DNA of 64,000 bases from an uncultured Phocaeicola sp. (GTDB lineage: Bacteria > Bacteroidota > Bacteroidia > Bacteroidales > Bacteroidaceae), in NCBI GenBank assembly GCA_948566455.1, contig CAOYQO010000005.1, positions 62,001 to 126,000 of the forward strand, written 5' to 3'. The translations under genes were made by a program, and so were the position numbers. The notes below the pieces were generated by a model. The model was not told where the DNA came from. It searched no databases and saw only the letters and a program-made list of their open reading frames with translations. Numbering within the stretch: position 1 is the stretch's first letter; every line of letters starts with the position of its first letter. This document shows positions 27,517 to 37,409 of this stretch, piece after piece.

Positions 27517-27561
27517 GACGCGGACTATATGAATTCCATACTGATTCATATAGTCCGCGTC
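27517..27561. terminator. Bidirectional terminator, perfect 18-base stem
   Basis: GACGCGGACTATATGAAT pairs perfectly with its complement around a 9-base loop, between the convergent GT39 gene and the sulfatase-fold gene. On the plus strand it is followed by CAAGTTTTA. Confidence 0.8.
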
Positions 27562-27570
27562 CAAGTTTTA

Positions 27571-29397
27571 CTATCTGTTCCCTAAATCATCATAAACGGT
27601 TTGCAATATCGCCTTACCCTTATCCAGACGGGATTCGTCAGCTTCAGGCTCATCAAAAAGAATACTGCCGGAATTATTATCAAACACCGTCACCCCTGTA
27701 CTGTCTCTGAATGAGAACCCATTATTGAAACTATAAAAGGCAAAAGGATACTTATAATCACTTCCCAATACATTACGGCTAAACGTAAATGCAGTATGTT
27801 CCAACCCAAGCTGCCCCAACAAAGTGGCTGCCAAATCGGTCTGATTCATAATCTTGTCCACCTGCATAGGCTGTTTTACCGCTCCACCTAACCATAACAA
27901 GGGAATATGATAAAAACGAGGCATCGCATTAGACCCCTCACGCGGGTAATAGAAACCATGATCGGGAAGGCAGATAACTAAAAGATCTTTCCATGCGGGA
28001 GTCTGCTTCAACCGGTCAACAAACTTACCCAGACATTCATCTGTATAAGCAAAGGCATTGGGAATTTTATCTTCCAGCCGGTGATAAGGAACTTCGAAAG
28101 GTTCATGACTGCTAAGTGTCAGAAACGCAGTATGCCAAGGCCCTTCTTCCTTCCGGTTTCTTAACTGATTATATAAATATTCAAAAGTAATATCATCATT
28201 CACTCCCCAGGCATTACTGGTCTGTTCGGCCAATGAGAAATCTGTATTGGCTGTAAGACGCTGATAACCGGTACTCAGCAGATAACTCTTCATATTGGTA
28301 AAGTTGATATCACCTCCATACAGGAAATCTGTTTTATAACCCGCCTTGGACAATCCTTCAGCTATAGCAGGCAGCGTACGGCTCTTGGCAGGAATTTTCA
28401 TTACCGATGCCGTAGGCAATCCAAGGTAACCGCTGAAAGTACAGACTGTTCCACGGTCGGTACGGAAACTATTGGCATAACAGTTTGTAAAAAAGATCCC
28501 TTCCTTTGACAGACGGTTAAAATGGGGTGTCACATCAGGAAGACCGCCTAAAGGTTCTACAAAAGCACCTCCAAAACCTTCCATCAAAATAATAAGAATA
28601 TTGGGACGCTTGGTATTCAGGACTTGAATAATACTATCCCCATCTGTTGTAGGATAAAGTCCGTCAAACAATGCAGCCCGCTTCTCTTCATCAAAGAAAT
28701 TGAACTCTGATGCAAAATCCTGGGATTTGCCCATAGAAGACAACAAACTGAAATCGGGATTGACCGCCGAATGATTCAAGAAAGGTTCGTTGCTGAAATA
28801 TACTTGCCCTATATTAGAAGTGGATTCCGTTACACCACCACGTATAATGATGAAAAGCACACCTCCTAATAACAGCATTCCCGCAGTTCCCGCTATCCGT
28901 TTCCGGGTGGCGGTCAAAACGGAAGGCGTGATTTTCAGCAAGACCCAACTATTCAGGGCTATGAGTAACAAGATGGCAAGAACCCTCAGCAAGATAAATC
29001 CGACGGAAACACTCGCCAAAGCTTCCTTCGGTGAATCGATATAAAGAAAAACAGATGCGTCCAGTTTAAATCCCCAGAATGTGTATAATGCCATATCTAC
29101 CACAAAAATGATAGAAATAAGCGCGGCAGCCAAAATATAATACCCGTAAAGTATTTTTTTCAAAGGGAATTTCCTAAACCAAATACTTATCAGTACCAAC
29201 AAGAATGGAAATGCAGTAAGATATCCCGCCGTAGCGGCATCAAGACTGGCGCCATGAATCATTACCTGCATATAATCGGCAAACCCGAATCCTTTTTCAA
29301 TGGAACCATTATAGAGCATGAATAATGGTTTCTGTAGAATAAATATCAGTAAGACCGTAAAAAAGTACAAGCTGATATAAGCAATCCTCTTTTTCAT
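27571..29397 (-). CDS. LTA-synthase/sulfatase-fold membrane phosphotransferase (second copy)
   Basis: The 608-residue protein has about five N-terminal membrane helices and a periplasmic domain with NILIILMEGFGGAFVEPLGG. The probable nucleophile Thr lies in NSFRTDRGTVCTF, the metal motif is CLPDHGFYYP, and HIPLLWLG is also present. It is clearly the same superfamily as the protein at 22331 but diverged. It is the last of a leftward group argS / RNase H / this gene, with a 15-base gap. Its target is unknown; phosphoglycerol or phosphoethanolamine transfer to an envelope glycan is the family-based guess. Confidence 0.85.
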   Translation of the reverse strand: MKKRIAYISLYFFTVLLIFILQKPLFMLYNGSIEKGFGFADYMQVMIHGASLDAATAGYLTAFPFLLVLISIWFRKFPLKKILYGYYILAAALISIIFVVDMALYTFWGFKLDASVFLYIDSPKEALASVSVGFILLRVLAILLLIALNSWVLLKITPSVLTATRKRIAGTAGMLLLGGVLFIIIRGGVTESTSNIGQVYFSNEPFLNHSAVNPDFSLLSSMGKSQDFASEFNFFDEEKRAALFDGLYPTTDGDSIIQVLNTKRPNILIILMEGFGGAFVEPLGGLPDVTPHFNRLSKEGIFFTNCYANSFRTDRGTVCTFSGYLGLPTASVMKIPAKSRTLPAIAEGLSKAGYKTDFLYGGDINFTNMKSYLLSTGYQRLTANTDFSLAEQTSNAWGVNDDITFEYLYNQLRNRKEEGPWHTAFLTLSSHEPFEVPYHRLEDKIPNAFAYTDECLGKFVDRLKQTPAWKDLLVICLPDHGFYYPREGSNAMPRFYHIPLLWLGGAVKQPMQVDKIMNQTDLAATLLGQLGLEHTAFTFSRNVLGSDYKYPFAFYSFNNGFSFRDSTGVTVFDNNSGSILFDEPEADESRLDKGKAILQTVYDDLGNR

Positions 29398-29412
29398 ATC
29401 TTCAGTTCTTTA

Positions 29413-30039
29413 TTATTTCCGTCCGAAATCAGCCGGGACCTCTCCCCATCGGTCGGTTTCCCACTTCAATAAAGGTGTGGTATATTTATTTTCTTTCAGC
29501 CAAATTTCGGCTCGTTCTATCATTTGAAAAAGTTTCTCCGTCTGAGGAGTCCGCTCTAGTTTAGTTTTACATTTCTTCTGTTTCACCCAGCTCAACGCAT
29601 TACGGCTGTCCGAGTAAACAGGCATACTGATATTCTTCTGCTTCATCAATGCCAAGGCATGGACAATGGCAAGAAACTCTCCAATATTATTCGTTCCATA
29701 AACAGGACCGAAATGAAAAACCTCCTGTCCCGTAAGCAAATAAACGCCCCGATATTCCATCGGTCCGGGATTTCCACTGCAAGCGGCATCCACAGCCAGG
29801 CAGTTCATATCAAAGTTCTCGGGAAGTTGTTTAGGAGTATCTTCTTTTTTAACAGCATTCTTGCCTATATAATGAAAAGCGGAAGAAGCCAAGGCGTGTT
29901 CCGCCTCCTCTTTGGTCTCGAATGACTTGTATTGTGCGCCATCATAACCTTTTATCTGTAGCTGGCAGTCAGTCCAGGAGTCATAAACTCCCGGATTGAC
30001 ACCTTTCCATACTACATAATATTTCTGTTTCTTTGCCAT
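29413..30039 (-). CDS. Ribonuclease H with N-terminal viroplasmin (RNA-binding) domain
   Basis: The 208-residue protein has an N-terminal caulimovirus viroplasmin/RNase H1 hybrid-binding domain (KYYVVWKGVNPGVYDSW, about 5-50). The catalytic domain has its four acidic residues in LAVDAACSGNPGP, TNNIGEFLAI, YSDSRNALSW and WETDRWGEVPADFG. It degrades RNA in RNA-DNA hybrids. The layout matches RNase HI-type proteins of Bacteroidota. It follows argS with no gap. Confidence 0.92.
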   Translation of the reverse strand: MAKKQKYYVVWKGVNPGVYDSWTDCQLQIKGYDGAQYKSFETKEEAEHALASSAFHYIGKNAVKKEDTPKQLPENFDMNCLAVDAACSGNPGPMEYRGVYLLTGQEVFHFGPVYGTNNIGEFLAIVHALALMKQKNISMPVYSDSRNALSWVKQKKCKTKLERTPQTEKLFQMIERAEIWLKENKYTTPLLKWETDRWGEVPADFGRK

Positions 30040-31860
30040 TTACATACGTTCAGGCACTTCAATACCCAGCAAGCCCATTGCTGTCTTCACAATCTTGCCC
30101 ACATTGGCACTCAATGCCAGACGGAAGACTTTCAACGCTTCGTTTTCTTCACGCAGAATACTGAAATCATGATAGAACTGGTTGTATTCTTTCACCAAAT
30201 CGTATGCATAGTTTGCTATAATGGAAGGATTATAGTCTGAGCCTGCCTGCTTGACAACCGATTTAAAATCAGCCAGCATCTGAATCAAACCTTCTTCTTT
30301 TGCGCTCAGTTCCAAACCTGCTGGAATGATTTCGGGAATAACGATACCTGCTTCAGCCGCTTTGCGTAATACAGACTGGATACGGGCATACGTATACTGA
30401 ATGAAAGGTCCTGTATTGCCATTGAAATCTATCGATTCTTTCGGGTTGAAAGTCATATTCTTACGTGCGTCCACCTTCAGGATAAAATATTTCAAAGCAC
30501 CCAAACCAACAATACGGGCAATATTGTCGGCTTCTTCTTGGGTCAGACCGTCCAATTTACCTAATTCAGCAGAAGTTTCCTTAGCAGTTTCAATCATTGC
30601 TTCCATCAAATCATCCGCATCCACTACTGTACCTTCACGACTTTTCATTTTGCCCTCGGGCAGCTCTACCATACCGTATGAGAAATGAACCAATCCTTTG
30701 CCCCATTCAAAACCCAATTTGTCGAGCAAGATAGAAAGTACCTGGAAATGATAGTTTTGTTCATTACCCACTACATAAATCATCTTGTTGATGGGGTAAT
30801 CCTGAAAACGTAATTTGGCAGTACCGATATCCTGGGTCATATAAACAGAAGTACCGTCACCGCGAAGAAGCAACTTATGGTCCAGTCCTTCGGCAGTCAA
30901 ATCAGCCCATACAGAGTTATCCTCTTTCCGGTAGAAGAAACCTTTTTCCAGTCCTTCCATCACTTTCTCCTTACCTTCCAGATAGGTATTCGATTCATAA
31001 TAAATTTTATCGAAACTAACTCCCATCATCTTATACGTTTCATCGAATCCGGCATATACCCAGTCATTCATCTTCTTCCACAAGGCACGGATCTCAGGGT
31101 CATTCGCCTCCCACTTACGGAGCATCTCGCGAGCTTCCAGCATCAGAGGAGAGTTTGCCTCTGCCTTAGCCTTAGCTTCTTCTTCATTCAAGCCTTCAGC
31201 CTGGTACTGAGCTGTCAGTTCCTTTACCTCAGCCTTGTAATGCTTGTCAAAAGCTACATAATAGTCACCAATCAAATGGTCCCCCTTCTTACCCGATGAT
31301 TCAGGTGTTTCACCGTTACCATATTTCAACCAGGCCAGCATGGACTTACAGATATGGATACCACGGTCATTCACAATATTGGTCTTGACCACCTTATTGC
31401 CATTTGCCGCCATGACATTTGCCAAGGCATTTCCCAACAGGTTGTTACGGACGTGACCCAGATGAAGCGGCTTGTTTGTATTGGGAGAAGAATACTCAAT
31501 CATCACCAACGGAGAGTTTTCCGTAGCCTTTTCAATACCGTATTCGGGAGCAGCCTGAATAGAATTCAAAAGTTCAATCCAACAATCCGAAGCAATTGTC
31601 AAATTAAGAAAGCCCTTCACTGCATTGTAGGCTGAAACCAATTCGGGAGCATGCTCTTTCAGGTATCCGCCTATTTCCTGTGCGGTCTGTTCAGGCCCCT
31701 TCTTAGACATTTTCAGAAAAGGGAAAACAACCAAAGTAAGATGTCCTTCAAACTCTTTCTTAGTCTTTTGCAGTTGTACCATTTTTCCGGGTACATCCTG
31801 TCCGTACAACGTTTTGATAGCGCTGATAATGGACGTGGTGAGTTTTTCTTCTATATTCAT
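30040..31860 (-). CDS. argS: Arginyl-tRNA synthetase
   Basis: This cytoplasmic class I synthetase charges tRNA-Arg. It has 606 residues from ATG 31860; the frame can start five codons upstream at 31875. Present are the ArgS-specific N-terminal domain, SSPNTNKPLHLGHVRNN with the HIGH-type HLGH, the KMSKS-equivalent EGKMKSREGTVVDADDL, and the DALR anticodon-binding domain at the C-terminus (ending GLLGIEVPERM). It is the first gene of the leftward operon with the RNase H and sulfatase-fold genes. Confidence 0.97.
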   Translation of the reverse strand: MNIEEKLTTSIISAIKTLYGQDVPGKMVQLQKTKKEFEGHLTLVVFPFLKMSKKGPEQTAQEIGGYLKEHAPELVSAYNAVKGFLNLTIASDCWIELLNSIQAAPEYGIEKATENSPLVMIEYSSPNTNKPLHLGHVRNNLLGNALANVMAANGNKVVKTNIVNDRGIHICKSMLAWLKYGNGETPESSGKKGDHLIGDYYVAFDKHYKAEVKELTAQYQAEGLNEEEAKAKAEANSPLMLEAREMLRKWEANDPEIRALWKKMNDWVYAGFDETYKMMGVSFDKIYYESNTYLEGKEKVMEGLEKGFFYRKEDNSVWADLTAEGLDHKLLLRGDGTSVYMTQDIGTAKLRFQDYPINKMIYVVGNEQNYHFQVLSILLDKLGFEWGKGLVHFSYGMVELPEGKMKSREGTVVDADDLMEAMIETAKETSAELGKLDGLTQEEADNIARIVGLGALKYFILKVDARKNMTFNPKESIDFNGNTGPFIQYTYARIQSVLRKAAEAGIVIPEIIPAGLELSAKEEGLIQMLADFKSVVKQAGSDYNPSIIANYAYDLVKEYNQFYHDFSILREENEALKVFRLALSANVGKIVKTAMGLLGIEVPERM

Positions 31861-32469
31861 AATATGTACGTACACTTATTTGTTATTGGATTGCAAAGAT
31901 AGACATTTTAGGCGAAATCCTTCCTATCTTACCTTAATTTACTATATCTCCTCTCTGCAAACGATACTTTTCCGACTGAAAAACGAATAGCCCACAAACG
32001 AATAAACATACAACAAGCAATAAAATATGTCTAAAAAATATTTTTATTCATTTTGATATTCAAGTAGATTTACTGTTGAAATCAAATTAAACAAATCAAT
32101 ACACAGGAATGCGATAAACAAATAGATTTGATCTATCCGCCCAATATTTAAATAAGACAATTCCTATTTTAACTACGTTAATAAAATTCCGTATAGTTTT
32201 GACTTTCAACAGGTTCACCATGAAAAAAAATATTAAAATATATTATCCTATTTAAATCAAAATACATATATTTGCGATTGTTATTGAATATCACAATTAT
32301 AAAATACACAAGCAAAAAGAGACCCTAATGAGGTTTGGATGGCCATAAAACCACTATTAGGAAATATGATAATGATAAAAAAGGTAGCATCACAATTTTA
32401 GAAAGAGAGTTCAATATATAATGCCTGAAAAATGGCAATGTACAAACCCCTAATAAAAGCCAAGTTTAT
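31861..32469. other. 609-base intergenic region, argS and SusC-like gene divergent
   Basis: AT-rich, no gene seen. It holds the probable argS -7 box (minus TATCTTTG, 31901-31894), a plus-strand TATATTTG (32267-32274) without a clear -33, and a leader hairpin (32324-32361; CCTAAT/ATTAGG and GGTTT/AAACC). The SusC-like transcript would therefore have a leader of roughly 190 bases, long enough for post-transcriptional control. Confidence 0.55.
32267..32274 (+). promoter_or_regulatory. Likely -7 box of the SusC/SusD pair
   Basis: TATATTTG, the only good plus-strand match in the upstream region; the -33 element is unclear. Confidence 0.4.
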
Positions 32470-35400
32470 ATGAACAGATTTTCTTCATTATTATGTAGCT
32501 TGCTATTCTGCATGATTACATATGCACAGGAAATTACAGTAACTGGTAAAGTCACCGCAGGAGGCGAAGAGATGCCTGGTGTCACAGTAGCTGTAAAAGG
32601 ACAAACTCGCGGTACCATCACTTCCATTGATGGCAGCTATCAGATTCAGGTTAATGGTAACGAAAGCCTGATCTTCTCTTTTGTAGGTTATGAAACAGTA
32701 ACCATACCGGTAAACAGACGCAAAGTGATTAACGTAGAATTAAAGGAAGCAGCCCAAATGGTAGATGAGGTAGTGATAACCGTTCCTTACGGTACTGCCA
32801 AAAAATCCACATTTACAGGGTCTGCAAGCTATATTGCCGCCGGTACTATTGAAAAAGCACAGGTCAGTAGTGTATCAAAAGCACTGCAAGGAACTGTAGC
32901 TGGCTTACAGTCTTTTTCCTCCAGCGGTCAACCCGGATCAGACGCAACGATCCTGATTCGTGGAGTTGGTTCTGTAAACGCTTCAACCAATCCCCTCTAT
33001 GTGGTTGATGGTGTTCCTTACGATGGTGCTCTTTCCTCCATAGCATCTTCAGATATTGCGTCAATCACTGTATTGAAAGATGCAGCTTCCGCTGCATTGT
33101 ATGGCTCACGTGCAGCAAACGGCGTAATTATGATCACCACCAAACAAGGAAATAAAGATAGCGCACCCACCGTTGAATTATCTGCCAAATATGGTTTTTC
33201 AAGCCGTGCACGGGCAGACTACGACCAGTTGAATACAAACCAATATTATGAATTATATTGGGAAGCCATGCGTAACTATCGTATGGACAACGGTTACTCT
33301 GCCGAAGAAGCTGCTGTATGGGCATCAAGCAATGTTACAGGCAATCTAGGCATCAATCCTTATGGCAGTGCTTATCCTGAACCAATCGGCCATGACGGAA
33401 AACTGGTAGCAGGCGCCAAACCATTATGGGACGACAGCTGGGACGACGCCCTTTCACAAGATGCGCACTATACAGATTTAAATGTACGCGTAAGTGGTGG
33501 TAGCAAAACCTCCAAGTACTTTGTTTCAGCAGGTTACATGGATGACCAAGGTGCTTATATCTGCTCTGGTTTCAAACGCTATACTCTTCGCGCCAACGTG
33601 ACTTCAGATATCCGCAAATGGTTACAGATCGGATTGAACGTATCAGGAACTCATTCTGTTCAAGACTATCCCAAGCAAGATGACTCTACCATTTCCAATG
33701 TGGTCATGTTTGCCCGTTCGGTACCATCTTTCTATCCGGTATATCAACGCGATTTGGCAACCGGAGCATACCTGTTGGACGAAAACAATGAACGTATGTT
33801 CGATTATGGTGAGTATCGCCCGAACTCGTATGCAAAATATAATCTGCTGGCTTCCATGCCACACGATAAAAGTGAGATAAAACGTGATGCTGCCTCTTTA
33901 CGTGGTTTTATCCAAATAACTCCGATCAAAGGGCTTGCTTACAAGATGTCTTTGAACATTGACTATAACAACAAAACAAATCATAACTACACCAATCCTA
34001 CTTACGGTACAGGTTCTATCAGTGGTGGCAGCGTAAGCAAATACAACTACCGCACTACAGGCATGACTTTTAATAATGTCATTAATTATCAACACACGTT
34101 CAATGATGTACATGATATCCGTGTGATGGCCGGTCAGGAGTATTATGAATATAACACTTCCAATTTCGGCGGAAGCCGCAGCAAAGTCATCATGGATGGA
34201 TTTTATGAGCCCGACGCAGCTTCCTCTTTAGGTGATTTTGGCGGAAACAGTGACCAATACAAGCTGTTAAGTTTCTTTGGAAGTGCTGAATACTCGTACA
34301 ATCAAAAATACTTCTTATCGGCTTCTGTCCGTTCTGACGGTTCTTCCCGTTTCCATCCGGATCATCGTTGGGGTACTTTCTGGTCAGTCGGCGCATCTTG
34401 GAAAATCATGCAGGAAGAGTTTATGAAGGACACATCAGACTGGCTATCCAATTTGTCATTGCGTGCCAGCTACGGAGCACAAGGTAATGACCAGGTAGGT
34501 TATTATGCGTATCAGGCGCTCTATTCCATACGCAATAACCTCGGTGAATCCGGTTTGCACGCTTATCGTCTGGCAACTCCTAATTTATCATGGGAAACCA
34601 ATCTAAATACTAATATCGGCTTGGATTTTGGTTTCTGGAACAATCGTCTAAATGGTACAATAGAATATTTTGAACGTCGTTCCAAAGATTTATTATTCTC
34701 TAAAGACTTAGTGCCATCTTCAGGCTTCTCAAGTATGGACGAAAATATTGGTGCTATCAAGAATTATGGATGGGAATTCCAAATCTCAGGATATCCTATC
34801 ATGACTAAAGATTGGAAATGGAAACTTTCTTTTAATGCTACTACCTATAAAAACAAAATAACCTCATTGCCTGCCGAAGAAATGTGGAGTGGCAACAAGA
34901 AATGGGTGAAAGGAGGATCGTTATATGACTTCTATTTAGTAGAATGGGCTGGTGTCAATCCTGAAAATGGTAATCCTACGTGGTATCGTTACAATACCAA
35001 CGGAGAAAAGATAACCACAGAAGACTATTCATCAACCACCCCGGACGACAAAGTAAAATGCGGCAATTCACTACCAGATTGGACCGGCGGTCTTCAATCA
35101 GATCTCTCATTCAAGGATTTTACATTATCATTTTTATTCTCTTATTCCATTGGTGGTAAAATCTATAATGGGGATAAAGTTTCATTGATGAGCCAAGGAC
35201 CTACAGGCACCGGTTGGAGCGTAGATATGTTAGATCGTTGGACTCCTGAAAATCCCTATACCGATGTACCGCGTCTGACTACTTCTCCCAAAAGTTCATG
35301 GACAAACTCTTCAAACCGGTTCTTAGTTGACCGTTCATACTTACGTTTGAAGAATATTACATTCTCTTACAATCTGCCGAAGTCATTGCTGAATACATTG

Positions 35401-35556
35401 ACGCTGAAAGATGCAAGCATATTTTTTCAAGCAGAAAATATGCTGACATTAGCCAAACAACAAGGTCTAGACCCAGAGCAAACTTTCGGAGGCTCTACTT
35501 ACTATCGTTATCCGGCAATGAAAACTATTTCATTCGGTATCAATGTGAAACTTTAA
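32470..35556 (+). CDS. SusC/RagA-family TonB-linked outer membrane protein
   Basis: The 1028-residue protein has a signal peptide at about 1-19, a CarboxypepD-like domain at about 22-100 (ITVTGKVTAGGEEMPGVTV) and the SusC linker with TonB box VDEVVITVPYGTAKKS. The plug has the family motifs SVSKALQGTVAGLQ and LYVVDGVPYDG, then SDIASITVLKDAASAALYG and GSRAANGVIMITTKQ. The rest is a long barrel. It imports an oligosaccharide or peptide together with the SusD partner downstream. No glycoside hydrolase, sulfatase or regulator gene is adjacent, so the substrate cannot be guessed. Confidence 0.95.
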   Translation: MNRFSSLLCSLLFCMITYAQEITVTGKVTAGGEEMPGVTVAVKGQTRGTITSIDGSYQIQVNGNESLIFSFVGYETVTIPVNRRKVINVELKEAAQMVDEVVITVPYGTAKKSTFTGSASYIAAGTIEKAQVSSVSKALQGTVAGLQSFSSSGQPGSDATILIRGVGSVNASTNPLYVVDGVPYDGALSSIASSDIASITVLKDAASAALYGSRAANGVIMITTKQGNKDSAPTVELSAKYGFSSRARADYDQLNTNQYYELYWEAMRNYRMDNGYSAEEAAVWASSNVTGNLGINPYGSAYPEPIGHDGKLVAGAKPLWDDSWDDALSQDAHYTDLNVRVSGGSKTSKYFVSAGYMDDQGAYICSGFKRYTLRANVTSDIRKWLQIGLNVSGTHSVQDYPKQDDSTISNVVMFARSVPSFYPVYQRDLATGAYLLDENNERMFDYGEYRPNSYAKYNLLASMPHDKSEIKRDAASLRGFIQITPIKGLAYKMSLNIDYNNKTNHNYTNPTYGTGSISGGSVSKYNYRTTGMTFNNVINYQHTFNDVHDIRVMAGQEYYEYNTSNFGGSRSKVIMDGFYEPDAASSLGDFGGNSDQYKLLSFFGSAEYSYNQKYFLSASVRSDGSSRFHPDHRWGTFWSVGASWKIMQEEFMKDTSDWLSNLSLRASYGAQGNDQVGYYAYQALYSIRNNLGESGLHAYRLATPNLSWETNLNTNIGLDFGFWNNRLNGTIEYFERRSKDLLFSKDLVPSSGFSSMDENIGAIKNYGWEFQISGYPIMTKDWKWKLSFNATTYKNKITSLPAEEMWSGNKKWVKGGSLYDFYLVEWAGVNPENGNPTWYRYNTNGEKITTEDYSSTTPDDKVKCGNSLPDWTGGLQSDLSFKDFTLSFLFSYSIGGKIYNGDKVSLMSQGPTGTGWSVDMLDRWTPENPYTDVPRLTTSPKSSWTNSSNRFLVDRSYLRLKNITFSYNLPKSLLNTLTLKDASIFFQAENMLTLAKQQGLDPEQTFGGSTYYRYPAMKTISFGINVKL

Positions 35557-35571
35557 TACAGAAAGAAGAAT

Positions 35572-37122
35572 ATGAAAACTATTTTAAAATATATATTTTC
35601 ATTCGCACTGGGAAGTACAATGCTCACTTCCTGCGATTTGGATACAATTCCTACGACTTATGTAGATGCCGGTTCTGTTTTCGGTAAAACAGGAGATGCC
35701 GAAAAAGTACTTAATGGTGGCTGGAACTACCTGATGGAAACTTTCAATTCTTACGCCAACCCCGGCTATGGAGCAATGCTACGTGCAAATGACGCAATGG
35801 GTTCTGATGTAGTGTTAAATAGCAAATATGGCTTTAGGACACATAATGAGTTTTCTGCAATTTATGGAAAAGGAGGCACAAACACCTTGAGCTGGCTTTT
35901 AGCATACCGTGTAATCAACGACTGCAATGGCGTATTAGACAATATTGATGCTGCCGAAGGCACGCAAGCCGACAGAAACCGAATTAAAGGACAAGCATTG
36001 GCTTTACGCGGTTTCTTATACCTGCACCTGGCCTCTTGTTATTCCTTTGCTATTGATAAAGACCCGGACGCTGTATGTGCACCTGTCTATACACAGTCCA
36101 CCGATGAAACAATTGCAGCAGAAGGAAAACCCGCATCAAGTGTCAGTGAAGTATATGCGCAATCCATCAACGATTTAGAAGAAGCATTAGAACTTATTCC
36201 CGAAACTTATGTACGTGACGCCAAACACAAAATTGACAATGAAGTTGTCCTAGGTATTCTCTCACGTGCCTGTCTTTATGCTCGTCAATGGGAGAAAGCT
36301 AAAACTTACTCGGACAAATTGTTAACTAAAAACAATTATTTAATGACCGAAAGTGAATATAAAGCCGGATTCAATTCTGTAGACAATAAAGAATGGATTT
36401 GGGGGCATGCCCAAACCAACGATCAAAGTAATGCCAGTTATCAATTCCATTATTTAGATACTACAACTAAAGGATCATACTATTATAGCTTCAATGTAGA
36501 CCCTTACTTCCGTGATTTGTTCGAAGATGGTGATTATCGTAAAGAAATGCTGTTCTGGGCCACAGATCCGGGAGCTGACGTCGCATCAGCAGCCTATGTA
36601 TGGATGCGTAACTCTAAATTCAGATTCCGCGATATCGAAAACCAACTTGGTGATATCGTATTGATGCGCGTTGCCGAAATTTATTTGATAAATGCAGAAG
36701 CAAAAGCACATCTGAATGATCCAGATGCAATTAACAAATTAAATGATTTAAAAACAGCCAGAGGGGCAAAAACCATTCATACAAATCTTTCACAACAGGA
36801 TCTATTGGAAACTATTTGGCTAGAACGCCGCAAAGAATTATGGGGGGAAGGATTCAGTTTGATAGACATTATCCGTAACCAACAGACCGTAGTCCGCAAA
36901 GCATATCCCGAAGGTCCCATTGACTATATTTACACTGATGAAAACGGACAAACTCACACCCTGAAGAAAAAGACTCAAGGACATCGTTTCTTCAATTTCC
37001 CCGATAAAAGTGCATTCTGTCCAAACAGTAAATATTATTTGTACCGAATTACGGATTCGGAAGAGCTGGCGAACAAAAACCTTTACAAGGATCATCCTAA
37101 ACTCTCAATTTATACCAAATAA
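35572..37122 (+). CDS. SusD/RagB-family nutrient-binding lipoprotein
   Basis: The 516-residue lipoprotein has lipobox LTSC (Cys21). The TPR-like SusD fold shows as AYRVINDCNGVLDNIDAAEG and the GQALALRGFLYLHLASCY helix. The C-terminal conserved LMRVAEIYLINAEAKAHL and WLERRKELWGEGF are the RagB/SusD signature. It caps the SusC-like barrel encoded 15 bases upstream. A strong terminator follows at 37142-37177. Confidence 0.95.
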   Translation: MKTILKYIFSFALGSTMLTSCDLDTIPTTYVDAGSVFGKTGDAEKVLNGGWNYLMETFNSYANPGYGAMLRANDAMGSDVVLNSKYGFRTHNEFSAIYGKGGTNTLSWLLAYRVINDCNGVLDNIDAAEGTQADRNRIKGQALALRGFLYLHLASCYSFAIDKDPDAVCAPVYTQSTDETIAAEGKPASSVSEVYAQSINDLEEALELIPETYVRDAKHKIDNEVVLGILSRACLYARQWEKAKTYSDKLLTKNNYLMTESEYKAGFNSVDNKEWIWGHAQTNDQSNASYQFHYLDTTTKGSYYYSFNVDPYFRDLFEDGDYRKEMLFWATDPGADVASAAYVWMRNSKFRFRDIENQLGDIVLMRVAEIYLINAEAKAHLNDPDAINKLNDLKTARGAKTIHTNLSQQDLLETIWLERRKELWGEGFSLIDIIRNQQTVVRKAYPEGPIDYIYTDENGQTHTLKKKTQGHRFFNFPDKSAFCPNSKYYLYRITDSEELANKNLYKDHPKLSIYTK

Positions 37123-37141
37123 CAGCAAACTCTAACAAAGT

Positions 37142-37177
37142 AAAAACCCGTAGCAAAATGAACTGTTACGGGTTTTT
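37142..37177 (+). terminator. Terminator of the SusC/SusD pair
   Basis: AAAAACCCGTAGCA pairs with TGTTACGGGTTTTT (14 base pairs, one G-U), loop AAATGAAC, ending in a T-run. It begins 20 bases after the SusD-like stop. Confidence 0.85.
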
Positions 37178-37409
37178 TATTGTTCTCAAACAAATCAAAA
37201 GAGAGTATTCATTAATAAATTTATAGTTCCAAAGGATAACTCAAAATAGATTAATGAAACAGCTTTATAATAATCTGTATCATCATGATACCCTACCCTT
37301 TCTTACTTTATTCATTGCTACATAAAATAAGAAAAGGGAGCTTCTCTTCGGATTTTAATCATAAGAGATTTAAATTTCAATATCTCTTTAGAAACACATT
37401 CTTTCTGTT

